DNA of 29,462 nt from Clostridia bacterium (GTDB lineage Bacteria; Bacillota; Clostridia; Oscillospirales; Acutalibacteraceae): the NCBI GenBank assembly GCA_900770255.1, contig CAAGJN010000065.1:1-29462 (forward strand). The letters run 5' to 3'. The notes below the pieces were generated by a model. That model did no database searches. It had not been told where the DNA came from and was given only the letters and a program-made list of their open reading frames with translations. Position numbers and translations under genes: made by a program. Positions 8,023 to 15,573 of the stretch are shown here, one piece after another. Every line of letters begins with the position of its first letter. Positions within the stretch are counted from its first letter, which is position 1.

Positions 8023-8517
8023 ATGGATTTTCTACAGTTTTTAAATCTTACCAGCAGCGCTGCGTCTAGCTCAAGCAGCTCCAGCAGCACGCAGCAGCAG
8101 GTCTCCCTGATCGTCATGATGGTTCTTCTGTTTGCGGTCATGTACTTTGTTATGATTCGTCCCCAGAAGAAAAGGCAGAAGGAAGAGCAGCAGATGCGCG
8201 ACAATATCGAAGTCGGCGATGAGATCACCACTATCGGCGGCATTGTTGGACGTGTTGTTACCGTTAAGGACGACTATCTTATCATCGAAACCAGCGCTGA
8301 CAGAAACAAGATGAAGATTATCAGACAGGCTGTCAATACCAATAATACGGCTAACGAGAAACTTGAGGCTGAGAGGGCTGCCGCCAAGGCGGAGCAGGAG
8401 GCCGAGAAAGCCGCAAGAATGGAAGCTGCAAAAGAGAAGAGCAAAGCGAGCCGCAAGAAGAGCAAGAAAAATAAGGACAAGGATGCGGATACTGAAGCTA
8501 GCGCTGACGCTGAATAA
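8023..8517 (+). CDS. yajC: Preprotein translocase subunit YajC
   Basis: A 164-residue single-span membrane protein that associates with SecDF-YidC and SecYEG. The membrane helix at about residues 27-46 is followed by the family signature IRPQKKRQKE and the cytoplasmic barrel with EVGDEITTIGGIVGRVV (about 66-82). Length exceeds the usual 85-115: there is a Ser-rich N-terminus (residues 11-25, nearly all S, A, T) and a C-terminal tail from about 110 made of Ala, Glu, Lys and Asp. The ribosome site TGGAGG is at 8011-8016. secD/secF and tgt, its common neighbours, are absent. The TIGR04086 membrane protein next door matches the neighbourhood of B. subtilis yrbF (yajC) and yrzE as I recall it. Confidence 0.94.
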   Translation: MDFLQFLNLTSSAASSSSSSSSTQQQVSLIVMMVLLFAVMYFVMIRPQKKRQKEEQQMRDNIEVGDEITTIGGIVGRVVTVKDDYLIIETSADRNKMKIIRQAVNTNNTANEKLEAERAAAKAEQEAEKAARMEAAKEKSKASRKKSKKNKDKDADTEASADAE

Positions 8518-8536
8518 AACCGACATAAAATCAGTT

Positions 8537-8579
8537 GCCCCTTCATACTGTTGTATAAACAGCATGAGGGGGAGTTTTT
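8537..8579 (+). terminator. Terminator-like hairpin overlapping the ribosome site of the next gene
   Basis: CCCCTTCATACTGTT (from 8538) pairs with AACAGCATGAGGGG around a GTAT loop, with one bulged T and one A-C mismatch; G-rich sequence and five T (8575-8579) follow and touch the next ATG at 8580. The 3' arm is also the ribosome site GAGGGGGAG. Confidence 0.6.
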
Positions 8580-8996
8580 ATGTCTGAAAAGAGCAGGGGA
8601 GAGCAAAAAGGGAAAAGCAGTATGCGGTTGACTGCGATCAGTCTGCTTATAGGTAATATCATAGGCGTGGTGCTGTTCTTTTTGTTGACGCTTCTCGCTT
8701 CTGCCGTAATATTGAAAAAAACTGTCTCTTCTGATTTTTATACACCGGTCGCTGTCATAATATCCGGCTTTTCGGCGCTCGCCGCCGGATTTTCTGCTGT
8801 GCGTCCGCTTAGAAAAAACGGTCTTATTATTGGGCTCGGCTCATCAATTCTGCTTATTGCCTGTATATGCGTTTCGGCAGCCCTTGCCTCTGGCGGAAGT
8901 ATGGGGATAAAGACGGCTATAGCCGCTGCTGTAGCCGCCGTATGTGCCGCTGTCGGGGGAATATTAGCTGCCAATATGAAAAAACGCTCAAAATAA
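8580..8996 (+). CDS. TIGR04086 (YrzE-like) family membrane protein
   Basis: A 138-residue protein of unknown function with a basic N-terminus (residues 1-16) and four predicted membrane helices at about 17-44, 54-73, 80-103 and 108-131, ending in a KKRSK tail. Size, topology and position after yajC match TIGR04086/YrzE proteins of Bacilli and Clostridia; I know no established function for them. The last helix is very Ala-rich. Its ribosome site GGGGGAG (8568-8574) lies in the 3' arm of a hairpin, so translation may depend on that structure being open. A terminator at 9021-9050 closes the unit. Confidence 0.8.
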   Translation: MSEKSRGEQKGKSSMRLTAISLLIGNIIGVVLFFLLTLLASAVILKKTVSSDFYTPVAVIISGFSALAAGFSAVRPLRKNGLIIGLGSSILLIACICVSAALASGGSMGIKTAIAAAVAAVCAAVGGILAANMKKRSK

Positions 8997-9020
8997 TCTG
9001 AATTAGCAATATATTTATGC

Positions 9021-9050
9021 AAAACCGCGTCGTCAGGCGCGGTTTTGTCT
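9021..9050 (+). terminator. Intrinsic terminator after the TIGR04086 gene
   Basis: AAAACCGCG (9021-9029) pairs perfectly with CGCGGTTTT (9038-9046), followed by GTCTTGT. The T run is built into the stem. It directly abuts the metG -35. Confidence 0.8.
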
Positions 9051-9077
9051 TGTAAAATACGGAAAAAGTGGTATAAT
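9050..9077 (+). promoter_or_regulatory. Sigma-A promoter for metG-tatD
   Basis: TTGTAA (9050-9055), 16 bp, TATAAT (9072-9077) with TGG immediately before it (extended -10). Confidence 0.65.
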
Positions 9078-9114
9078 ATATAGGTATTTATACATACAAG
9101 GAGGAAAACAGATC

Positions 9115-11052
9115 ATGTCCAAAGAAAAGTTTTACATCACAACTGCAATAGCCTACACCTCGCGTAAGCCCCACATCGGCAACTCATATGAAATAGTGCT
9201 TACCGATGCCATAGCAAGGTATAAGCGAATGCAGGGATATGATGTGTTTTTCCTTACCGGCACTGACGAGCACGGTCAAAAGATCGAGGAATACGCAAAA
9301 AACGCAGGCGTAACCCCAAAGGAATATGTTGATAAGGTTGCGGGCGAGATTCGCGGTATCTGCGATCTGCTCAACACGACCTATGATAAATTCATCAGAA
9401 CGACAGACGACTATCACGAGAAGGTAGTGCAGAAAATATTTCGCAAGCTCTATGATCAGGGCGATATATACAAGAGCGAATACGAGGGCATGTACTGCGT
9501 GCCCTGTGAAAGCTTCTTTACCGAGTCGCAGGTAGTTGACGGCAAGTGTCCCGACTGCGGCAGAGAGCTTGTTCCTACCAAGGAGGAAGCTTACTTTCTC
9601 AGACTTTCAAAGTATCAGAAGCAGCTTGAGGATTATATTGAAGCAAACCCGAATTTCATCTATCCCGAAAGCCGCAAGAAAGAGATGGTAAACAACTTCA
9701 TAAAACCCGGTATTCAGGATCTCTGCGTTTCGCGTTCGTCCTTCAAGTGGGGTATTCCTGTCGATTTTGATGACAAGCACGTTATCTATGTATGGATTGA
9801 TGCGCTGTCAAACTATATCACAGCTCTCGGCTATGACCCTGACGGCAGTTCGGAGCAGTTCAATAAATATTGGCCCGCAGACGCGCATATAATCGGCAAG
9901 GATATTTTGCGTTTCCATACGATATATTGGCCCATTATGCTCATGGCTCTCGGCCTTGAGCTTCCCAAGAAAGTGTTTGGCCATCCCTGGCTGCTGTTCG
10001 GCACGGACAAGATGTCAAAGTCAAAGGGCAATGTCATATATGCCGATGACCTTGTCAGACACTTCGGCGTCGATGCGATCAGATATTATCTGCTCTCCGA
10101 AATGCCTTATGCCGCCGACGGCTCTATCACTTACACAACTATAATCGAGCGCTACAACTCCGAGCTTGCCAACACTCTCGGCAACCTCGTCAACAGAACA
10201 GTAGCTATGTCAAACAAGTATTTTGACGGTGAGATACTCTCTCCCACAGCCCCCGAGACGGTAGATGACGATCTGAAAAATACGGTGCTTGACAGCATAA
10301 AAACCGTCGACAAGTGTATGACTGATTTTCATGTTGCAGAGGCGCTCGATGCCATATTCGGCGCTGCAAGGCGCAGCAATAAATATATCGACGAGACTAT
10401 GCCATGGCTCCTTGCCAAGGACGACTCAAAGCGTGAGAGACTTGGCACGGTGCTCTATAATCTGCTTGAGAGTATAAGAATAATCGCGGTTCAGCTCAAG
10501 CCGTTTATGCCGGAGACCTCGGACAAAATTCTCGCACAGCTAAATACGGACATCTCATCATATGACAGCATCCAGTCTTTCGGAGCGCTTAAAGCAGGTG
10601 GACATGTCGGCACAGCGACTCCGCTGTTCAACAGAATAGACGCGGATAAGATGCTTGAGGAGATAGAGAAGGACACTTCTGTTTCAGAAGCTGCTCTCGA
10701 GGATAAGAAAGAGGAGATACCCGGTGTTGCAATGATCGGCATTGACGATTTTGCAAAGGTTGAGCTCAGGGTCGCAAAGATCAAGGACTGCGTACCTGTC
10801 AAGCGCGCAAAGAAGCTGCTTGAGCTCACGATAGACGACGGACACGGCCTGCGTACTGTCGCATCGGGAATTGCCAAATGGTACAAACCCGAGGACTTGG
10901 TCGGCAGGAATATAATCCTCGTTTCAAACCTCAAGCCCGCAAAGCTCTGCGGAGTTGAAAGCTGCGGAATGATACTTGCAGCCGATTGCGCCGACGATGA
11001 TGTCAAGGTCGTTTTTGTAGATGATATTCCGGTCGGAGCGAAGATAAGATGA
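9115..11052 (+). CDS. metG: Methionyl-tRNA synthetase with C-terminal tRNA-binding domain
   Basis: A 645-residue class I synthetase that charges tRNA-Met and initiator tRNA. The HIGH motif is PHIGN (19-23), and the KMSKS motif is complete at 299-303 within TDKMSKSKGN. A single zinc knuckle in the connective domain has CVPC (128-131) and CPDC (145-148). The anticodon-binding helical domain follows, then an EMAP/Trbp111-like OB-fold from about residue 545 (FAKVELRVAKI) used for dimerisation and tRNA binding. Length is normal for the Bacillus-type enzyme. AAGGAGG lies about 10 bp before the ATG. No T-box is seen in its short leader, unlike tyrS. It overlaps tatD by ATGA. Confidence 0.97.
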   Translation: MSKEKFYITTAIAYTSRKPHIGNSYEIVLTDAIARYKRMQGYDVFFLTGTDEHGQKIEEYAKNAGVTPKEYVDKVAGEIRGICDLLNTTYDKFIRTTDDYHEKVVQKIFRKLYDQGDIYKSEYEGMYCVPCESFFTESQVVDGKCPDCGRELVPTKEEAYFLRLSKYQKQLEDYIEANPNFIYPESRKKEMVNNFIKPGIQDLCVSRSSFKWGIPVDFDDKHVIYVWIDALSNYITALGYDPDGSSEQFNKYWPADAHIIGKDILRFHTIYWPIMLMALGLELPKKVFGHPWLLFGTDKMSKSKGNVIYADDLVRHFGVDAIRYYLLSEMPYAADGSITYTTIIERYNSELANTLGNLVNRTVAMSNKYFDGEILSPTAPETVDDDLKNTVLDSIKTVDKCMTDFHVAEALDAIFGAARRSNKYIDETMPWLLAKDDSKRERLGTVLYNLLESIRIIAVQLKPFMPETSDKILAQLNTDISSYDSIQSFGALKAGGHVGTATPLFNRIDADKMLEEIEKDTSVSEAALEDKKEEIPGVAMIGIDDFAKVELRVAKIKDCVPVKRAKKLLELTIDDGHGLRTVASGIAKWYKPEDLVGRNIILVSNLKPAKLCGVESCGMILAADCADDDVKVVFVDDIPVGAKIR

Positions 11053-11834
11053 TTAATAATATTTTTGACAGCCACGCCCATTACGATGACGAACAATTTG
11101 ACGGGGACAGAGATGAACTCCTTAAATCTCTGCCCTCAAAGGGCGTTTATGCAGTCATAAACTGTGCCAGTGACTTGGAAAGCTCCGCGATCTCTGCGGA
11201 GCTTTCTGAAAAATATCCGTTTATATTCTTTGCCTGCGGGGTTCATCCTCATGAAGCTGAAAAAGAATTAAAAACAGCTAATATTTCGCAAATAGAACAA
11301 CGAATAATTAGTTTTTCAAAGAAAAATAAATGTGTTGCGATAGGGGAAATAGGACTCGATTATCACTATGATTTTTCGCCGAGGGAGCTCCAGAAGGAGA
11401 TATTCGAGCTTCAGTTAAGAATTGCAAAGGAGCTTAATCTGCCCGTTATTATACATGACAGAGAGGCGCACGAAGATACGCTGACTCTGCTGAAAAAATA
11501 TCGTCCCACGGGTGTGGTACATTGTTTTTCCGGCAGCGCTGAGATGGCTCTGGAAGTTGTAAAACTCGGTATGTACATAGGGTTAGGCGGAGCTGTGACA
11601 TTTAAAAACGCAAAGAAGCCGATAGCAGTTGCGGCAGCAGTTGATATTAACAGAATTCTGTTAGAAACAGATTGTCCGTATATGGCGCCGGTTCCGCTCA
11701 GAGGAAAACGTTGCTCATCTGATATGATAATATATTCTGCACAGACTATCGCAAAAATAAAAGGTATCGGTGTTCAGGAGTTTGTAAACGCTGCAACCGA
11801 GAATACAAAGCGGCTGTTCGAAATTGAGCTTTAA
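11049..11834 (+). CDS. tatD: TatD-family metal-dependent hydrolase (DNase)
   Basis: A 261-residue TIM-barrel enzyme of the TatD/YcfH family, probably a metal-dependent 3'-5' DNase. Metal ligands and active-site motifs are present: DSHAHYDD near the N-terminus, CGVHPHEA (about 61-68), GEIGLDYHYD (about 98-107), VIIHDREA, VHCFSGS and LLETDCPYMAP. The start codon lies inside the metG stop (ATGA), giving translational coupling; a GGAGCGA ribosome-site remnant is inside metG. metG-tatD is a very common pair in Firmicutes. Confidence 0.95.
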   Translation: MINNIFDSHAHYDDEQFDGDRDELLKSLPSKGVYAVINCASDLESSAISAELSEKYPFIFFACGVHPHEAEKELKTANISQIEQRIISFSKKNKCVAIGEIGLDYHYDFSPRELQKEIFELQLRIAKELNLPVIIHDREAHEDTLTLLKKYRPTGVVHCFSGSAEMALEVVKLGMYIGLGGAVTFKNAKKPIAVAAAVDINRILLETDCPYMAPVPLRGKRCSSDMIIYSAQTIAKIKGIGVQEFVNAATENTKRLFEIEL

Positions 11835-11868
11835 TATATGAAAAGGAGGATGTCAAAAAAACTATCAA

Positions 11869-11900
11869 AAATTATACAAAATAAATGTTTTGTATAATTT
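11869..11900. repeat. Perfect 13-bp inverted repeat with 6-bp centre, dif-like, upstream of the Xer gene
   Basis: Left arm AAATTATACAAAA (11869-11881), centre TAAATG (11882-11887), right arm TTTTGTATAATTT (11888-11900). A 6-bp centre with arms of at least 11 bp is the layout of dif sites, and the inner 11 bases of the right arm match the XerD half of E. coli dif, and of B. subtilis dif, at 8 of 11 positions by my alignment from memory. No T run follows, so it does not look like a terminator. Each arm contains TATAAT, so an operator or promoter is the alternative. Confidence 0.45.
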
Positions 11901-11918
11901 AGGGGAGTTAAAAAACGG

Positions 11919-11934
11919 TTAAATCCTTAAATCC
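11919..11934. repeat. Tandem direct repeat TTAAATCC x2
   Basis: TTAAATCC occurs twice head to tail between the palindrome and the recombinase start. It is too short to assign a role; it could be part of an accessory binding region. Confidence 0.4.
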
Positions 11935-11954
11935 TCAGTTTTTGACAATGGCTT

Positions 11955-12962
11955 ATGAAAACCGAAGATTTTGTATGCCTGCCGCGTCTGGTACGTGAAT
12001 ATCTAAATTATTTGTCGAGTGTCAAAGGTAAATCACAGCTTACTGTCTGCGAATATGCCTCCGATCTTCGGCTTTTCTTTGCATACATGCTTCAGCAAGA
12101 AAATCTCGCAAAATATAAGAATACTCCTATTGATGAAATAGATATATCAAAGCTTGACATTGATTTTATATCTCAAGCAAATATTCCCACTGCTTACGGA
12201 TTCCTTGAATATTGCCGCAGAGATCGTGAAAATGATACAGCAGCCAGAGCGCGTAAGGTCGTCTCAATAAAAAGGTTCTACCGTTATCTGAAGGTTCAGG
12301 GTTATATAAATGAGAACCCGATGCAGGATCTTGAATCACCTAAAATTAAAAAATCTCTGCCTAAATATCTATCGCTTGAACAGGCTGTCCAGCTCCTGGA
12401 ATCAGTTGACGGAAAAAACAAAGAACGCGATTACTGCATTTTAGTTCTTTTCATGAACTGTGGAATGAGACTTTCCGAGTTGGTTTCGATAAACTATTCA
12501 GATATAAAACCCGATAATACTATAGTCATAACCGGTAAAGGCAATAAACAGCGCACGGTTTACCTTAATGAAGCGTGCATTAACGCGATAAATGATTATA
12601 TGAAGGTGCGCCCGGTTGACGGAGTCAAGGATAAGGATGCGCTGTTTATAAGCAACAGAAAGACGCGCATAAGTCCCAAGACAGTCCAGCATATTGTAGA
12701 TGAATATCTTGAAAAATCCGGACTCGGCGGTCAGGGCTTTTCAACTCACAAGCTTCGCCACACAGCCGCAACGCTTATGTATCAGCACGGCCACGTCGAT
12801 GTTCTGCAATTAAAAGAAATTCTCGGTCATGAAAATTTGGCCACGACCGAGATATATACACACGTTGTTGATGAACAGCTTCGCAGCGCAATTGATTCAA
12901 ATCCGCTCAACAAAATAAAGATCGATCGCAAATCCGAAGACTTAGAGTCAGACGAAGATTAA
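11955..12962 (+). CDS. Tyrosine recombinase, XerC/XerD-like
   Basis: A 335-residue site-specific recombinase. The N-terminal SAM-like core-binding domain spans about 10-115 and the catalytic domain about 135-315. All six catalytic residues are present: R172 in GMRLSEL, K195 in GKGNKQR, H265 and R268 in STHKLRH, H292 in LGHEN and the nucleophile Y301 in IYTHV. It is about 35 residues longer than typical XerC/XerD, with extra sequence in the N-terminal domain (about 50-95) and a charged C-terminal tail. No strong ribosome site precedes ATG 11955, and an in-frame stop at 11943 rules out a longer form. It may be the chromosome-dimer resolvase; the dif-like palindrome upstream and spoIIM nearby (as around B. 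subtilis xerD) agree with a housekeeping Xer rather than a phage integrase. Confidence 0.88.
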   Translation: MKTEDFVCLPRLVREYLNYLSSVKGKSQLTVCEYASDLRLFFAYMLQQENLAKYKNTPIDEIDISKLDIDFISQANIPTAYGFLEYCRRDRENDTAARARKVVSIKRFYRYLKVQGYINENPMQDLESPKIKKSLPKYLSLEQAVQLLESVDGKNKERDYCILVLFMNCGMRLSELVSINYSDIKPDNTIVITGKGNKQRTVYLNEACINAINDYMKVRPVDGVKDKDALFISNRKTRISPKTVQHIVDEYLEKSGLGGQGFSTHKLRHTAATLMYQHGHVDVLQLKEILGHENLATTEIYTHVVDEQLRSAIDSNPLNKIKIDRKSEDLESDED

Positions 12963-13588
12963 AAGCTGAAGAGCTTGCCGAACAACCTACATGCTGCAGC
13001 ATCTATGATCGCTGCAAGAATTATAAGTGCGCAGATTATCAAAAAGCGAATACAGTAAATTTTTATGCTCCCCTCCCCTTTTGATGCTTTAGTTGAAGAA
13101 AGTGAGAGGAGCATTTCATATGAGGATTTCATTCCTGCGCTGCAAGCCAAAAGCAGGGCAAAAACAGCCGGAACGAGCCCCGGATAAAGCACCAGAACGC
13201 AATATCCAAGCCCGCGCAAAGCAAAATTTGAGTATAAATATCCGGATAGCATCCCTACCCCTACCCCTTTTACGATAGGAAGCGCACAGATCAGCGGCAA
13301 TCCGACTGCACATAGGCCGAATACAAATACAGCGAGCATAAAGGCGGCGTTTACAGCGAGCGAATTTATAAAATTAAGCCCGAGGGACTGGGTATTTTTT
13401 GCTTTTATATAGGTCGAAAACATATCCGAAAATGCGCCGGACAGATAACTGTCGGCGTTTTTGAGCGTCGATGCGCCTATGATCATTCCCGCCGCAAAAA
13501 GTGCCAGCATTATCAATATTCTGCGGTTCTTTTTGAGAGAGGTTATAACTCCGTTCCCGTATTCCTTTGCCGCTGCGTTTATGTCCAT
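12959..13588 (-). CDS. spoIIM: Stage II sporulation protein M
   Basis: A 209-residue polytopic membrane protein of the SpoIIM family. In known spore formers it recruits SpoIID and SpoIIP (the DMP complex) to thin septal peptidoglycan during engulfment. It has the family N-terminus KKNRRILIMLALFAAGMIIG (19-38), and about five membrane helices with a conserved mid-region (GLPLICALPIVKGVGVGMLSG). B. subtilis SpoIIM is about the same size. The start has GGAGGT at 13598-13603. Its stop codon overlaps the stop of the convergent Xer gene (12959-12962), so no terminator separates them. A possible SigE-type promoter is at 13616-13644. Confidence 0.87.
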   Translation of the reverse strand: MDINAAAKEYGNGVITSLKKNRRILIMLALFAAGMIIGASTLKNADSYLSGAFSDMFSTYIKAKNTQSLGLNFINSLAVNAAFMLAVFVFGLCAVGLPLICALPIVKGVGVGMLSGYLYSNFALRGLGYCVLVLYPGLVPAVFALLLACSAGMKSSYEMLLSLSSTKASKGEGSIKIYCIRFLIICALIILAAIIDAAACRLFGKLFSF

Positions 13589-13615
13589 AGCATTTCTACC
13601 TCCATTATTTATCTA

Positions 13616-13644
13616 ATAATATGAGGATTTGTCCCAAAAAATAC
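13616..13644 (-). promoter_or_regulatory. Possible SigE-type promoter for spoIIM
   Basis: Minus strand GTATTTT (13638-13644), 14 bp, CATATTAT (13616-13623). These match the SigE consensus as I recall it (KMATATT and CATACAMT) at 5 of 7 and 6 of 8 bases. No good sigma-A promoter is seen here. The -35 shares the T run of a hairpin, so this is tentative. Confidence 0.35.
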
Positions 13645-13681
13645 CACCGCCTGTATGAAATACAATTTACGCAGGCGGTGG
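13636..13681 (-). terminator. Second terminator hairpin behind the ACT/PaaK operon
   Basis: CCACCGCCTG (13644-13653) and CAGGCGGTGG (13672-13681) are perfect 10-bp arms with an 18-nt loop. On the minus strand six T (13641-13636) follow after TA. It is about 75 bp downstream of the first terminator, a tandem back-up. Confidence 0.65.
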
Positions 13682-13753
13682 GTTATTATATTTTCATTAT
13701 TCGACCGCATATTGCTTTCATTCCGAGATTTTTATCTCTCCCCTCTACAATAT

Positions 13754-13790
13754 AAAAAAGACGCCCCTGATCTTAAAAATCAGAGGCGTC
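13754..13790 (-). terminator. Intrinsic terminator of the symporter-paaK-iorAB-paaK-ACT operon
   Basis: On the minus strand GACGCCTCTGAT pairs with ATCAGGGGCGTC (one mismatch) around a TTTTAAG loop, followed by six T (13759-13754). It begins 12 bp after the ACT stop. Confidence 0.88.
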
Positions 13791-13801
13791 ACGATGCCAA
13801 G

Positions 13802-14233
13802 TTATTTTTTAAAGATGTCGTCCTGCTCTATAAGCTCGATATTTGCTGCCTTAAGTATTTCTGCAGCCTTGTCGTTATCCTCAACTCTGATGATAACATA
13901 GGCGTTGCCGACAGCGGGCGTGATGAACGCATAAGCATATTCGACGCTGATATCCGCATCCGACAGCACCTTGATTGCGCGCGCCAGTCCGCCGGGCTCG
14001 TCAGGGATAGCTATGCCGAGCACCTGGGTTGCAGAAGCGGTCATACCCGCATTCTTGAGTACGCTGACAGCGGACTTTGGATCGTTGACAATGAGACGAA
14101 GAATGCCGTAATCTGAGGTATCCGCAACAGAGAGCGCACGGATATCGATGCCGTTCTGAGCAAGAACTGCGGTTATATCCGCGAGCCTGCCCGATCTGTT
14201 TTCGACAAAAACCGAAATCTGACTGATTGCCAT
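13802..14233 (-). CDS. Tandem ACT-domain protein
   Basis: A 143-residue protein that is just two ACT domains in a row (about residues 3-67 and 72-137), starting MAISQISVFVENRSGRLADI and with a second ligand-loop motif IPDEPGGLARAIKVL. ACT domains bind amino acids; stand-alone tandem ACT proteins of this kind are commonly encoded next to phenylacetate-CoA ligase and IorAB genes. It lies 14 bp after paaK, with AAGGAGGAAAA as ribosome site, and is the last gene before the terminator. A likely role, by inference, is sensing an aromatic or branched amino acid and adjusting the neighbouring enzymes. It has no DNA-binding or catalytic domain. Confidence 0.9.
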   Translation of the reverse strand: MAISQISVFVENRSGRLADITAVLAQNGIDIRALSVADTSDYGILRLIVNDPKSAVSVLKNAGMTASATQVLGIAIPDEPGGLARAIKVLSDADISVEYAYAFITPAVGNAYVIIRVEDNDKAAEILKAANIELIEQDDIFKK

Positions 14234-14247
14234 GTGGTTTTCCTCCT

Positions 14248-15552
14248 TTAGATTTTTCTGTTATCAATAACTCTCGAAGCCTTGCCCTCGTAGCGCGGCA
14301 GAGAGTGCGGCTCAACAAGACGTACCTTTGCGGAGATACCAAGAACTGACTGCATTGCAGCACAGATCTCCTTCTCCTTTGCCTCGATCTGCTTGACGGA
14401 GTCAGAGAACATTTGATCCGACATTTCAATGCACACGGTCATTATATCAAGATTGTTAGCTCTGTCAACGACTATCTGATAGTTCGGATCCATGCCGAGA
14501 GAGAGGATGACGTGCTCGACCTGCGCCGGGAACACGTTTACGCCGCGAATGATGAGCATATCGTCGCTTCTTCCCTTGGGACGCAGCATCTTGACGAGCG
14601 TTCTGCCGCATGAGCACTTCTCATGGGTAATCGCAGAGATATCTCTCGTTCTGTATCTGAGCAGCGGGAGAGCCTCTTTACCGATGCAGGTAAACACAAG
14701 CTCGCCGTACTCTCCGTCGGGAAGCGGCTTGAGAGTCACGGGATCAACGATTTCGGGATAGAAATAATCCTCGCAGATGTGCATACCTGACTGCTCAGAG
14801 CACTCGTATGCGACTCCGGGGCCGGCTATCTCTGACAGGCCGTAGATATCATATGCTTTTATCTTGAGCATATTTTCAAGCTGAGTGCGCATGTTTTCGC
14901 TCCAGGGCTCTGCACCGAAAATGCCGATGCGAAGCGGAAGCTCCTCCGGGTCGATATTCATCTCCTTGAGCGTCTCGGCTATAAACAGAGCATATGAGGG
15001 AGTGCAGCAAAGTATGTTAGAGCCGAAATCCTGGAGGATTTGTACCTGACGCTTGGTGTTGCCGGAGGATACGGGAATCGCCGTTGCGCCAAGCTTTTCT
15101 GCACCGTAGTGCAGACCCATACCGCCGGTGAAAAGGCCGTAGCCATAGGAAACATGGACATAGTCGGACTGGGTTCCGCCGGCTGCCGTGAGAGCTCTTG
15201 CAGTGCACTCGGACCAGCGGTCAATGTCGCCCTTTGTGTAACCGACAACGGTCTGCTTACCTGTTGTGCCGGAGGAGGCATGAACTCTGACGAGCTCCTC
15301 TCTCGGCACGGCAAAAAGTCCGAAGGGATAGTGATCTCTGAGATCCTGCTTTACCGTAAAGGGAAGCTTTGAGATATCGTCAATTGAGTGGATGTCCTCC
15401 GGCTTGAGACCCATTTCATCAAACCTTGACTTGTAAAACGGAATCTTCTCGTAGCATCGTTTTACTGTCTTTATCAGCCTTGCGCTCTGCAGAGCGTGCA
15501 GATAGTCGCGTGAGGCTGTCTCTACTTCCGGGCTGAAATAATTTTCCTTCAT
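14248..15552 (-). CDS. Phenylacetate--CoA ligase (PaaK family), copy 1
   Basis: A 434-residue ANL-superfamily adenylate-forming enzyme that joins an aryl acid to CoA with ATP cleaved to AMP. The nucleotide loop is SSGTTGK (93-99), the adenine-site motif is YGLSEIAGPG, and the YRTRDIS motif sits before the hinge to the C-terminal domain (PKGRSDDMLIIRGVNVFP). An aryl substrate is likely, but which one (phenylacetate, indoleacetate, hydroxyphenylacetate) cannot be decided. It is downstream of iorB by 21 bp, with AAAGGAG before ATG. The other PaaK in the operon has exactly the same length, and the two share most motifs but diverge elsewhere; I estimate roughly half identical, so they are old paralogues rather than a recent duplication. 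Confidence 0.92.
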   Translation of the reverse strand: MKENYFSPEVETASRDYLHALQSARLIKTVKRCYEKIPFYKSRFDEMGLKPEDIHSIDDISKLPFTVKQDLRDHYPFGLFAVPREELVRVHASSGTTGKQTVVGYTKGDIDRWSECTARALTAAGGTQSDYVHVSYGYGLFTGGMGLHYGAEKLGATAIPVSSGNTKRQVQILQDFGSNILCCTPSYALFIAETLKEMNIDPEELPLRIGIFGAEPWSENMRTQLENMLKIKAYDIYGLSEIAGPGVAYECSEQSGMHICEDYFYPEIVDPVTLKPLPDGEYGELVFTCIGKEALPLLRYRTRDISAITHEKCSCGRTLVKMLRPKGRSDDMLIIRGVNVFPAQVEHVILSLGMDPNYQIVVDRANNLDIMTVCIEMSDQMFSDSVKQIEAKEKEICAAMQSVLGISAKVRLVEPHSLPRYEGKASRVIDNRKI

Positions 15553-15573
15553 TTTTTACTCCTTTATACTGCC

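Noticed and set aside
11838..11897. A 19-codon reading frame after tatD next to AAGGAGG
   Set aside because: The ribosome site touches an internal ATG with no spacing and the peptide runs through the palindrome; no support as a gene.
11869..11900. Reading the 13-bp inverted repeat as an intrinsic terminator for metG-tatD
   Set aside because: The stem is AT-rich and followed by AGGGGAG, not a T run.
11955..12962. The tyrosine recombinase as a phage or island integrase
   Set aside because: No tRNA attachment site, excisionase or phage genes nearby; surrounding genes are housekeeping and sporulation genes.
13655..14116. Plus-strand 153-codon ORF over the ACT gene and its terminator
   Set aside because: It is the shadow of the ACT frame and would cross a strong terminator hairpin; composition is not protein-like.
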